DNA from: an uncultured Nitrospira sp.
Lineage (GTDB): Bacteria > Nitrospirota > Nitrospiria > Nitrospirales > Nitrospiraceae
DNA: 64,000 nt
Direction of reading: 5' to 3'
Assembly (NCBI GenBank): GCA_902500825.1
Contig: CABVRX010000013.1
Span: forward strand, 26,460-90,459
The notes beneath the pieces are model-generated. The model worked only from the letters and a program-made list of their open reading frames with translations. It was not told where the DNA came from and ran no database searches. Positions 36,984-45,409 of this stretch are shown piece by piece. Made by a program: the position numbers and the translations under genes. Within the stretch, counting starts at the first letter, position 1, and each line of letters begins with the position of its first letter.

Positions 36984-39032
36984 ATGAACATGCGACAGCT
37001 CGTATTGGCTCTATTCAGCATGCTGGTGGGATGGGGAACGTTTGATGTGGCCCAGGCCGCTCCTCCTGCTCCCTCTTCTAAGCCTCCTGTCGTCTCATTC
37101 GAGGCTGGAGACAGTCCGGGAAACTTTTTTACTTGTATAAACACAGGCAACTCGCAATCACTCATCGGGTGTGTGCCTGCGTCCATTGGGGGGGCTGGAC
37201 AGAAATCTCTCGCCGTCATTGCTCCCGGAGAAACGGTGGGGTTTCCCACGTATAGTGGAGAAGCAAGCACGGTCCATACGGCGCTGAGCTTGATTTACCC
37301 CACTGGAGCCAAAAACATGCCATTCAAGGCAGCCATCGATGTTCGCGACCCGGCACGGAGAGGGGTGGCTACGGTGACCTTGAGGGATCCGGGACTCTAC
37401 GTCTTCGTTTGTGACATCCATGTCTACATGTTCGCGGCCGTCATCGTAGATGATCCTAAAACGAAAGTGAACGGGGGCTTAGGATTGGATCTCGGTAAAC
37501 AGATTTCACTGGTCAACGGGGTTACGGTGCCGACCTATAGCGATCTGGCGCTACGCCTGTTGCGCATTTTCTTCATCGCAACAGACCCGAGCAATTGGAA
37601 GGATTACACCACGACCTTGTGGGCACCGATCTATCCTGCAGTCCCGGTGATTGTGTACGATGTGCATGGGAATCGGATTGACGTTCCCAATCTCGCCCCG
37701 GCACTTCAGACCTATGATAAGAATAAAGATAACCATGGTAATCCAATTCCAATAAATCCAAAGAGCCAATTACTAACACCGAATATAAATGCGGTCGGTG
37801 AAATCTGGGTCGACACCCAGTTTGAATTGACGGCGAAGAAGTCGAAGCCGGGGACCGCGACGGCCGTCAACGGAGCGGACTGGAAATTGACGAAGAAGAT
37901 TGCGCTCCCAGCGACCAATATGAATCATCCCCACAACATGTGGACGGATCGAAATCAGGAGAAGATCTATCAGACCCAATGGCTCGACGAGAGATTGACG
38001 GTGTTTGATAGAACGACCGGCGCGTTGGTGCGTGAACTGAATGCGGGTCCTGCCCCATCACATGTGATGACGAGAGCCAACAACGACCTCGTGCATGTGG
38101 CACAGAACGGTGGCAATAACGTGCGGGAGTTTAACGATCTGGCCGGCTCAGGCGGACTCAGTCCAAATGCATTTATTCGGGACATCCCGATGGGATCGGG
38201 AGGAGACGACGTGTTTACCGCTACCCATCCTCATGGTCATTGGATGAGCGCTGACGGAAACAAGATGGTGACACCCAACGAAAATCTCAATACGTCGACG
38301 GTGTACAATTTCCCAGGCGGTGCAATCGAGAAAACAATTCCTACGGGCCATGTGCCGATTGCTACGGGAATGATGCCGGATTCGAGCAAGTATTACGTGG
38401 CCAATTTTCTTGATAACACGATCACGGTCATTAAGACCGCAGACGGAACAGTGCTCCCTACTATCGATTTGCTGAAGATTGACACAAACTATTTCCCTCT
38501 GGATGTAGAGCGGCAGGGAAACATATTAGGTCCGGTCGGCGCCCTGCCGATTCAGACGCCGGTGAGCCCGGACGGAACCAACATGGTCACGGCCAATACC
38601 TTGACGGCAACCATTACGGTCGTCGATACCAAAACGGACACGGTCGTGGCGATGTTGCCCTGTGATCCAGGCTGCCATGGCGTGCAATACGGCGCCAAGG
38701 CATTGCCTGCTGGTGATACGAATCTGTATGGCCAATACTATGCCTATGTCGCCAGCAAATTCAGCAACGCGTTGATCGTCGTGGATCCTGATCCAGACCG
38801 GAACGGCAATCCGAGCGATGCGGCGATTGTCGGGCGCGTGTTGCTAGCTGGGCCGGCAGATAAGCAGGACGATCAGGTTAAGGGCAATGCGGGCATGGGC
38901 GGCCAAGGAATCTTGCCGATTCCGGTCGTCTACAACGGCTGGGTGCAGAATTTGCCCGCCAGTTGGAAGGCCTTGCTGACATGTCCACAGCAGCATCCAG
39001 TTGATGCTGTTAGCCTCTGCTCGGCTCCGTAG
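36984..39032 (+). CDS. Exported cupredoxin plus beta-propeller (YVTN-like) fusion
   Basis: The protein has 682 residues from the ATG at 36984, which has an AAAGGAAGG site 5 nt upstream. A signal peptide ends DVAQA. The first ~150 mature residues look like a cupredoxin with possible type 1 copper ligands (His in STVHTALS; Cys, His, Met in VFVCDIHVYMFAAV). The rest is a repeat-containing propeller: LTVFDRTTGALVRELNAG, NNVREFNDL, TSTVYNFPGG, NTITVIKTADGTVL and TATITVVDTKTDTVVAM. It follows the oxidase by 71 bp, so the two are probably one operon. The propeller may hold a redox centre or bind partners; I infer electron transfer to or from the oxidase. Confidence 0.82.
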   Translation: MNMRQLVLALFSMLVGWGTFDVAQAAPPAPSSKPPVVSFEAGDSPGNFFTCINTGNSQSLIGCVPASIGGAGQKSLAVIAPGETVGFPTYSGEASTVHTALSLIYPTGAKNMPFKAAIDVRDPARRGVATVTLRDPGLYVFVCDIHVYMFAAVIVDDPKTKVNGGLGLDLGKQISLVNGVTVPTYSDLALRLLRIFFIATDPSNWKDYTTTLWAPIYPAVPVIVYDVHGNRIDVPNLAPALQTYDKNKDNHGNPIPINPKSQLLTPNINAVGEIWVDTQFELTAKKSKPGTATAVNGADWKLTKKIALPATNMNHPHNMWTDRNQEKIYQTQWLDERLTVFDRTTGALVRELNAGPAPSHVMTRANNDLVHVAQNGGNNVREFNDLAGSGGLSPNAFIRDIPMGSGGDDVFTATHPHGHWMSADGNKMVTPNENLNTSTVYNFPGGAIEKTIPTGHVPIATGMMPDSSKYYVANFLDNTITVIKTADGTVLPTIDLLKIDTNYFPLDVERQGNILGPVGALPIQTPVSPDGTNMVTANTLTATITVVDTKTDTVVAMLPCDPGCHGVQYGAKALPAGDTNLYGQYYAYVASKFSNALIVVDPDPDRNGNPSDAAIVGRVLLAGPADKQDDQVKGNAGMGGQGILPIPVVYNGWVQNLPASWKALLTCPQQHPVDAVSLCSAP

Positions 39033-39057
39033 AATCTGCTCAAATGGGTCAATGATC

Positions 39058-39090
39058 ACGTCCCGCCTGGGTTTCACCCAGGCGGGACGT
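39058..39090. terminator. Perfect 15-bp hairpin after the oxidase operon
   Basis: ACGTCCCGCCTGGGT and ACCCAGGCGGGACGT form a perfect stem around a TTC loop 25 bp after the propeller gene stop. No T-run follows, so it may terminate only weakly or protect the mRNA 3' end. Confidence 0.7.
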
Positions 39091-39357
39091 GCGACATCGG
39101 CAGTTAGAATACGGGCTAGACCATATCTCGATTGATCGGTTGTGAAGGCCACGGTGATGATGGGTCAACACTATCGCACCGGACCGCTTTGCTTACCCTC
39201 TGCACAACTTGTCCCAAACAATCGCCTTGCCTTGAGGGGGGATCCTCTCCCCAAATTGCTGAGTCCTGTTGACCCGACGTGCTGCCCGGGCTTGTATGAG
39301 CCAGTGCTGGTGAGGTTCGGACTGACGGTTGCAATGTAGGACTAGATGAGAGAGAGC
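39091..39357. other. Intergenic, nothing identified
   Basis: I see no coding region, RNA gene or repeat in this stretch between the hairpin and the convergent hypothetical gene. Confidence 0.5.
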
Positions 39358-39864
39358 TTACACTGCTGATTTCAGCAGGTCGTCCTCTGATTCCACTAAG
39401 GCGATCCGCAGCGCATTCACGAGCTGTCTATACCGTTCCTCAGCCCAAGCATTAAAGGACTCGGCGTCCGGGAAGACGAGATCCCATGCCTTGGCTGCGT
39501 CCAGCATCAAGAGCTGCTGAGCCTTCGTATGTCCGGGGAACAAGACGACCAGGACGGCGGAGTGCCCGGTAAGGCTGATGTCGGTGAAGATGTGCAGCAT
39601 GGAGGAGGAGGGGAGCCTGATTTCCCGCGAGGCAGCTTCGACGATCGGTTGATAGAGACGATGCAGGAATTGCGCAGTGACCTCATGCGGGTTGGCTGGG
39701 GTCAAGAGGCGAGGATTCGGCTTTTCTCCGAATAGGTTCTCTGTCAGATAGGTGGCCGCCTCCCATGTCGGCATAGTGCCTGAGGCCACCAAGGATTCGC
39801 AGAGGTAGGCGATCCAATTTCGGCTCCGGTGACGTTTGCGGACCGCAGTCAACTTTTTCGCCAT
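39358..39864 (-). CDS. Hypothetical protein
   Basis: The 168 residues (start at ATG 39864; an in-frame start three codons earlier is possible) make a basic N-terminus (KKLTAVRKRHRSRNW) and a mixed alpha/beta body with VLVVLFPGHTKAQQLL. No family is recognised. It stands alone between the oxidase operon and the HD-GYP regulator. Confidence 0.55.
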   Translation of the reverse strand: MAKKLTAVRKRHRSRNWIAYLCESLVASGTMPTWEAATYLTENLFGEKPNPRLLTPANPHEVTAQFLHRLYQPIVEAASREIRLPSSSMLHIFTDISLTGHSAVLVVLFPGHTKAQQLLMLDAAKAWDLVFPDAESFNAWAEERYRQLVNALRIALVESEDDLLKSAV

Positions 39865-40010
39865 ACTCGGCACTCGTTTTTCTTTGTGGCTCCGGGTGTC
39901 GGAGCGAAGTAGTTTGTTTCAACAGATGAAAAAAGTATATCGGCGGCGCCACAGTCGGTCAACGAATTGCCGACAATCAGGCAATGCGTGGGGTTCAGCA
40001 GAGGAGCGGC

Positions 40011-41153
40011 TTACGTTTCGCGGAACGTAGTGGAGTTGACGCGGTCCGCGTATTGATCGTGGATGCGTGCCACTTCATCGGTTGATGCGACGAAGATATC
40101 CAGCAGCTCTGGGTCGAAATGTTCACCACGGTGCTTGAGCATGAGTTCGATCGCATGACTGAGTTCGAAGGCCGGCTTGTAGACCCGTTGAGTGGTGAGT
40201 GCATCAAACGCATCGGCAATCGCGGCAATACGGCCTTCGATAGGAATGGCCTCCCCTTGTAGCTTGCGAGGATATCCGGTGCCGTCGAAGCGCTCATGGT
40301 GGGTGTATGCGATGACGGCTGCGACTTTCAGCAACTCCGCATCCGACCCGCTGAGGATCTTGTATCCGATTTCGGCGTGCTGCGCGATCACCCCGAATTC
40401 CTCCTGTGTGAATTTGCCGGGTTTCAACAACACATGATCGGGGGTGCCGATCTTGCCGATGTCGTGCATGGGGCTGGCCGTGCGGATCAAGTCGCATCGT
40501 TCCGGGGACAGGCCGGCCTTGCGCGCGAGCAATTCACAGTAGTGGCTCATGCGTTGAATATGCCGGGCGGTCGCATGATCACGGAACTCTGCAGCAATGG
40601 CGAGCCGCTGAATAGTTTCCTCACGCGACAGGCGCAGCTCTTTTTCGGTGCGTTCCAGCCAGTCCAATGCCTGCTGTAACGCGAGTGTTCTCGTTCGGAC
40701 GATGTCCTCCAGGTTCTCACGATGGAGGCGATTTTCCAGCTCAAGCCGTCGGCGGCGAAGGGCATTGGCGACGTCGATGAGCACTTCATTGGACTCGAAC
40801 GGTTTAATGATGTATCCGAACGCGCCGACTTCCAAGGCGGCATTGGCGAGGACCGAGCTATCGAGGCCCGTGACCATGATCGCCGCCGTGTGGGTGTGTT
40901 CCTTGAGAATGTATCGCACGAGATCCATACCGGACTCTCCCGGCATGTTGACGTCGCAGAGCATCAATGCGAAGGGCTGGTCACTCAGCTTTTGCCTGGC
41001 CTCCCGGGCATCTGCAGCGCATTCGACCGGATATCCGTGGGATTGAAGCATGTAGGTCAGGAGGCGTCTGATCGGTTCCTCGTCGTCGACCACCAGAATA
41101 TTGCGGTTATCGAGCAGGGCTTGATGAGTGGTGTGGTTCAGCAGTATCGCCAT
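40011..41153 (-). CDS. HD-GYP response regulator (c-di-GMP phosphodiesterase)
   Basis: The 380-residue protein has a receiver (VVDDEEPIR, phosphoacceptor in LMLCDVNMPGESG), a coiled linker (residues 135-180) and an HD-GYP domain: HDIGKIG, HHERFDGTGYP and ADAFDALTT. HD-GYP enzymes hydrolyse cyclic di-GMP to GMP. The GTGYP version keeps the key Gly-Tyr-Pro. No partner kinase is adjacent. Confidence 0.92.
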   Translation of the reverse strand: MAILLNHTTHQALLDNRNILVVDDEEPIRRLLTYMLQSHGYPVECAADAREARQKLSDQPFALMLCDVNMPGESGMDLVRYILKEHTHTAAIMVTGLDSSVLANAALEVGAFGYIIKPFESNEVLIDVANALRRRRLELENRLHRENLEDIVRTRTLALQQALDWLERTEKELRLSREETIQRLAIAAEFRDHATARHIQRMSHYCELLARKAGLSPERCDLIRTASPMHDIGKIGTPDHVLLKPGKFTQEEFGVIAQHAEIGYKILSGSDAELLKVAAVIAYTHHERFDGTGYPRKLQGEAIPIEGRIAAIADAFDALTTQRVYKPAFELSHAIELMLKHRGEHFDPELLDIFVASTDEVARIHDQYADRVNSTTFRET

Positions 41154-41597
41154 GAGTCGGAATGTATTCGGGTCGTCTATACCGAGGATTGTCTCGTTGC
41201 TTCTTTATCGGCTCATTGGAGGTTGACCTGAATGCCGCAAGGAATGGCGCAGGGTCATGCACTTTACATGCCAATCGTCGTTGTCTCGATGACGGCACGA
41301 CAACACCGTCCATTTTTAGTGATCTCAAGAGAGCAAAGATGAAATCCCCGCATCTGGAGAGGTTTTTGGAGGTACGTTCGTCATAGGCTCTTACGTAGTC
41401 TGTATTTCGATAGAGGACGATATGTCAAAAGATTGTACAGGAGTCGTCAAACTTGAGGAGCTGCTTTTGTACAAATGAAAAAAGGATGGTCGGTCGACAC
41501 ATCGATTCATGGATGATGATCGGCTGGTCGGTAGGTTTGCGCTTTCTGAAGGCCTTCACTATAATTCGGACCCCACTATTGAGGAAAGGGCGTAAGC
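41154..41597. other. Intergenic region between HD-GYP regulator and rph
   Basis: I see no convincing gene. An inverted repeat TTGTACA (41433-41439) / TTGTACAA (41467-41474) could be an operator. A 18-codon frame with a weak site (41422-41478) spans it and is considered doubtful. Confidence 0.4.
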
Positions 41598-42341
41598 ATG
41601 AGCGGAATTGCCGGGTTAGTCCGTTTCGATGGACGTCGCAAAGATCAGGTCCGTCCCGTCAAAGTAACACGCAATTTTACCAAACATGCCGAGGGGGCTG
41701 TTCTGATTGAAATGGGCGATACGAAGGTCATTTGCACTGCGTCTGTTGAGGAAAAGGTGCCTCCTTTTCTCAAGGGCAAGGGGACCGGATGGGTCACGGC
41801 GGAATATGCGATGTTGCCGCGTGCAACCCATGAGCGGTCGCCGAGAGAAGCGGTCAAGGGAAAGCAAGGCGGCCGAACCCTGGAAATTCAACGTCTCGTC
41901 GGACGTGCTCTGCGTTCCGTGACCGACATGGCTCAGCTGGGAGAGCGGTCCATTTGGATCGACTGCGATGTGATCCAGGCGGATGGGGGCACCAGAACCG
42001 CCTCCATCACCGGTGCCTTTATCGCATTGGCTGATGCCTGTGCTGTACTAAAAAAACGGGATCTGTTGAAAAAGATTCCCTTGACCGACTACCTGGCCGC
42101 CATCAGCGTCGGAAAGGTCGGGGGAGAGGTAATGGTGGATCTCGCCTATACCGAGGATTCGATGGCGGAAGTGGATATGAATTTGGTGATGACCGGCCGC
42201 GGTCGGTATGTCGAGGTGCAGGGTACGGCGGAACGTACACCGTTCGCGAAACAAGATATGGACGAGTTTCTGAATCTCGGCTGGCAGGCCATCCAACAGT
42301 TGACCGCCATTCAGAAAGAGCTGATCGGTGCACTCGACTGA
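41598..42341 (+). CDS. rph: Ribonuclease PH
   Basis: This 3'-5' phosphorolytic exoribonuclease trims tRNA and other RNA 3' ends. The 247-residue sequence shows the family pattern: [42 protein letters not shown] (in pieces, for example [14 protein letters not shown]) and the phosphate-binding [12 protein letters not shown]. It is the usual length. The start ATG has a GAGGAAAGG site. The rdgB gene overlaps its 3' end by 14 nt, and the pair is a common operon in many bacteria. Confidence 0.95.
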   Translation: MSGIAGLVRFDGRRKDQVRPVKVTRNFTKHAEGAVLIEMGDTKVICTASVEEKVPPFLKGKGTGWVTAEYAMLPRATHERSPREAVKGKQGGRTLEIQRLVGRALRSVTDMAQLGERSIWIDCDVIQADGGTRTASITGAFIALADACAVLKKRDLLKKIPLTDYLAAISVGKVGGEVMVDLAYTEDSMAEVDMNLVMTGRGRYVEVQGTAERTPFAKQDMDEFLNLGWQAIQQLTAIQKELIGALD

Positions 42342-42954
42342 GAGACCGATTGAAGAAATCCTTCTCGCGACCAGAAATCCCGACAAAGTCAGGGAACTCG
42401 CCGTTCTTCTCGGAGGTCTCGGAATCCGCATCCGCACTCTGGCCGACTTCCCCACCGCGCCGGAAGTCGAAGAAAACGGCACAACCTGTGAAGCCAACGC
42501 ACTCAAAAAGGCCAGGGAAATGGCCTCCGCAACCGGCATTCCATCGGTCGCGGATGATACGGGGCTCGAAGTTGATGCGTTGGGTGGAAGGCCGGGAGTG
42601 TTTGCGGCCCGATATGCGGGAGAACACGCAACCTATGAAGACAACTGTCTGAAACTGCTCAGGGAATTGGATGGTGTACCGCCGGCCCGTCGGACTGCCC
42701 GATTCATAACAGTCGCTGCCTTGGCGATGCCGGGGGGACACTGCCGAGTGGCAGCGGGAACTATGGTTGGCGTCATTGCTGAAGCGTGCGAAGGCTCGGG
42801 AGGATTTGGTTACGATCCTGTGTTCTTCGTCCCGGAGCTAGGTTGCACGTTGGCTGGGTTGAGGGCTGAAGAAAAAAATCGTATCAGTCATCGAGCCAAG
42901 GCATTCCGAGCCATGGCTGACATTCTTCGACCATTGTCGGCTGGAAAGCGCTGA
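42328..42954 (+). CDS. rdgB: Non-canonical purine NTP pyrophosphatase (RdgB/HAM1)
   Basis: The enzyme hydrolyses ITP/dITP/XTP to monophosphates to keep them out of nucleic acids. The 208 residues hold [31 protein letters not shown] and [13 protein letters not shown], all family hallmarks. The GTG start at 42328 overlaps rph by 14 nt. Confidence 0.95.
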   Translation: MHSTERPIEEILLATRNPDKVRELAVLLGGLGIRIRTLADFPTAPEVEENGTTCEANALKKAREMASATGIPSVADDTGLEVDALGGRPGVFAARYAGEHATYEDNCLKLLRELDGVPPARRTARFITVAALAMPGGHCRVAAGTMVGVIAEACEGSGGFGYDPVFFVPELGCTLAGLRAEEKNRISHRAKAFRAMADILRPLSAGKR

Positions 42955-43079
42955 GTCGCATGATGCCAACATGTGGTCCAAAGTAGGTGTTGCATGGACA
43001 CCAATCGGAACATTCTTGTATAAAGGTATCTGTAGATTGTGGTGTCGTTCCACCTGGCATGAAAAAAGTAACGAGCCGT

Positions 43080-43158
<79 letters not shown>

Positions 43159-43266
43159 CCGAGCTTGCTCGTGCCGTCGGATAAAATACCTCCAATAGCC
43201 TTTGTCGCATTACCAAACCGCACTTCGTGTGAGCCAGCGTCTATTTTTCGTGGCCTGAGTTGTTCG

Positions 43267-43310
43267 ACGCGAGCCGGTGGAATTCATAAAACCCATCCGG
43301 CTCGCGCCCA
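43267..43310. terminator. Hairpin GCGAGCCGG/CCGGCTCGC
   Basis: A 9-10 bp stem with a 19-nt loop lies between the tRNA-Pro/rdgB side and the minus-strand tiny genes. It could act as a bidirectional terminator. There is no clear T-run. Confidence 0.35.
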
Positions 43311-43370
43311 GCCGGTTTCCTCACCATGAAACTTCTATGGTAATAGATAAAGCCAGTCGCTTCATCTCGA

Positions 43371-43454
43371 TTACTCGCGGGCCCATCCAATCGCTGCATA
43401 CATCACTCCTAATCCGACACTAAGCAACAGCACTTCTATCATCAATACCAGCAT
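43371..43454 (-). CDS. Micro-protein with one membrane helix (27 aa)
   Basis: On the minus strand ATG (43454-43452) opens MLVLMIEVLLLSVGLGVMYA (first 20 residues) and ends in WARE. The protein is a single hydrophobic helix. A strong AAGGGGGG site lies about 9 nt upstream. It follows a 29-aa micro-gene by about 50 bp. Such peptides often stabilise membrane complexes (for example KdpF- or CydX-like), but I do not recognise this one. Confidence 0.6.
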   Translation of the reverse strand: MLVLMIEVLLLSVGLGVMYAAIGWARE

Positions 43455-43505
43455 GGCCTCGCACCCCCCTTCATGTAGCGTTTGTCGCAATGCCTTCTTT
43501 GCACC

Positions 43506-43595
43506 TCATGCTTTACGCATGAGCATCACCAACATCATCACTGCGAAAATTATCCCGCCTGAGATCGTCACCATCGCCATCTCATCACTCATCAT
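43506..43595 (-). CDS. Micro-protein with one membrane helix (29 aa)
   Basis: On the minus strand ATG (43595-43593) gives MMSDEMAMVTISGGIIFAVM (first 20 residues), then a Met-rich end with RKA. It forms one membrane helix with seven or more methionines. An AAAGGA site lies about 11 nt upstream. A sigma-54 promoter candidate at 43740-43755 points toward it, giving a leader of about 135 nt. Confidence 0.55.
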   Translation of the reverse strand: MMSDEMAMVTISGGIIFAVMMLVMLMRKA

Positions 43596-43739
43596 ATCTG
43601 TACCCATCCTTTCCGTACCTCCATCGTGGTGTATTCACGTGAAGGTCGAGTGTGACCCGAAATCCGATGATGGAGTTCGAGTTCCCGGTTGAACAGTTCT
43701 GCATCGAGAATCCTCCAGCGTTTCTCATGTCAGGCACTA
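43596..43739. other. Leader of the micro-gene pair
   Basis: Sequence between the sigma-54 promoter candidate and the first micro-gene. The plus strand carries a 79-codon frame (43453-43692) with non-coding character that I do not support. Confidence 0.35.
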
Positions 43740-43755
43740 AGCAGTTCTTGGGCCA
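43740..43755 (-). promoter_or_regulatory. Sigma-54 promoter candidate for the micro-gene pair
   Basis: On the minus strand TGGCCCA-AGAA-CTGCT has GG-N10-GC spacing. It matches the module-1 promoter (TGGCCCA-AGAG-TTGCT) in 14 of 16 positions. Predicted transcription start near 43729. Confidence 0.6.
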
Positions 43756-43835
43756 CGCGCAAATGAACGCTAACTCCTTAGATTTCGAGCACCTACACAG
43801 ATGGGTTTGTAGTGTGGCGGCTTGCGCCAGAATCT

Positions 43836-43875
43836 GAATGGATTCCAGACTGGATCTAATTGGATGCGGATAATT
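43836..43875. promoter_or_regulatory. Regulatory element U3
   Basis: CTGAATGGATTCCAGACTGG is followed by ATCTAATTGGATGCGGATAA. AATTGGATGC is shared with U1 and U2, and GAATGGATTC is an inverted repeat. It lies 80-120 bp upstream of the promoter candidate at 43755. Confidence 0.5.
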
Positions 43876-43963
43876 CAAAAAAAGGTTGATCGATGTTGTC
43901 TACAGCTGTTCGGAGAGACCGAGCTACGAGGCGAAAACCTTTTGAGGACTGTCGCCCATTTCT

Positions 43964-45409
43964 TCACTCCGAGGGAGTTGGTGGCTTGCTAGGAATTTGC
44001 TTCTGGCGGAGCAATTTGGTCAGGTAGGTCCGTTGCAGGCCGAGCTCGGCTGCCGCCTTTGTCTGATTCCATCCATTTCTGCACAACGCCTCCTCCAGGA
44101 GTTTCCGGCTATAGGCATCCATCCTTTCATGGTACGAGCGCCTATCGGGGTCGCCGGCTATGGCGTTGTCTATTCCCGGTCTCGGCACACCAGGAGTATC
44201 GGGCAAGAGGAGGTCTTCCGGTTCGATCGTGTCGCCGGCGCACAACACGAGAGCGCGAGAGATGACGTTATCCAATTCACGAATATTGCCGGGCCAGGAA
44301 TAGTGTTGCAACGCTTCCACGGCAAGCTCGCTGAGGGTGTAACGTTTATGAAGGCCCAGTTTGCCGGGACGAGAATCGACGAAGTGCTGGGCCAGGGCGA
44401 GCAGATCGTCCATGCGCTCGCGCAAGGGGGGCAGCTGGATCGTGATGACGGCAAGGCGAAAGTACAGATCTTCGCGGAACGTCCCGTCGCGAACGGCCTG
44501 GCGCAGGTCCTTATTTGTGGCGGCCAACACCCTTACATCGACCGTGATCGTCCTGGCTCCGCCGACTCTCATCAATTGGCGCTCGTGCAACACTCGCAGG
44601 ACTTTTGCCTGTGCGCTCAGACTCATGTCGCCGATCTCGTCGAGAAACAACGTCCCGCCATCCGTCTCCTCGAAGCGGCCCCGCTTCATGGACGTGGCGC
44701 CGGTGAAGACCCCTTTCTCATGCCCGAACAGTTCGCTCTCGATCAAGGTCTCAGGAATCGCCGCGCAATTCACGGCCATGAAGGGTTTGTGGCGGCGAGG
44801 GCTCCACCGGTGAATCGCGCGCGCCATAACTTCCTTGCCGGTGCCGGTCTCCCCGAGCAACAACACTGTCGCCGTCGTCGGCGATGCCTTCTTAGCAATC
44901 GCGACTTGCGCGCCCATCTGCTTGTTCGCCGCGACGATGGTGTCCCCCTCGGCATCGATCTTCCTATGGAGCCAATTGACCTGGCGGTGAAGGTCAACGG
45001 TCGCCAACGCTTTGTTGATGACGACGGCCAGGTGTTCGGAGGTAAAGGGCTTCGGCACAAAGTCAAACGCCCCGAGTTGCATGGCCTGCACGGCGAGCTC
45101 GATGGTTCCAAACGCCGTGAGCATGATGATGAGCGGCGTCGTATAGGCGCTTGGAGTCTGGAGGTCGCAGGCTTCTCGCGACTGGGTCGGATGCGAGATG
45201 TCCCGGACATGCCGCAGTACGTCAAGCCCGGATTCCGTCCCGAGCTTCAAGTCCAACAGAACAAGATGAGGCTCCTCCTCCAGAATTTGGCGGAGCGCGC
45301 CCTTCACGTCGCCGGCGGTCAGCGTCTCGTGTCCCATATAGGCGACACGATTCTCCAAGCTCATCCGAATATCGGTCTCGTCGTCAACGATGAGTATTTT
45401 AGCCCGCAT
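43964..45409 (-). CDS. NtrC-type sigma-54 response regulator (module 2)
   Basis: From the ATG at 45409 (GGAAAGGACGG upstream) the protein has 481 residues. Domains are receiver (Asp53 in LLDLKLG), AAA+ (GETGTGKEV, the sigma-54 loop as GVFTGA instead of GAFTGA, FLDEIGDMS) and Fis-type HTH (GWNQTKAAAELGLQRTYLTK). The Ala-to-Val change in the GAFTGA loop may alter sigma-54 contact. The gene overlaps the kinase stop by 11 nt, so the two are translationally coupled. Confidence 0.92.
   Translation of the reverse strand: MRAKILIVDDETDIRMSLENRVAYMGHETLTAGDVKGALRQILEEEPHLVLLDLKLGTESGLDVLRHVRDISHPTQSREACDLQTPSAYTTPLIIMLTAFGTIELAVQAMQLGAFDFVPKPFTSEHLAVVINKALATVDLHRQVNWLHRKIDAEGDTIVAANKQMGAQVAIAKKASPTTATVLLLGETGTGKEVMARAIHRWSPRRHKPFMAVNCAAIPETLIESELFGHEKGVFTGATSMKRGRFEETDGGTLFLDEIGDMSLSAQAKVLRVLHERQLMRVGGARTITVDVRVLAATNKDLRQAVRDGTFREDLYFRLAVITIQLPPLRERMDDLLALAQHFVDSRPGKLGLHKRYTLSELAVEALQHYSWPGNIRELDNVISRALVLCAGDTIEPEDLLLPDTPGVPRPGIDNAIAGDPDRRSYHERMDAYSRKLLEEALCRNGWNQTKAAAELGLQRTYLTKLLRQKQIPSKPPTPSE

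Noticed and set aside
41422..41478. 18-codon frame before rph
   Set aside because: Too short and without a hydrophobic helix or conserved signal; the inverted repeat within it may instead be an operator.
43585..43878. 97-codon minus-strand frame overlapping the micro-genes' control region
   Set aside because: It lacks a ribosome-binding site and runs through the promoter and element; the micro-gene frames explain the region better.
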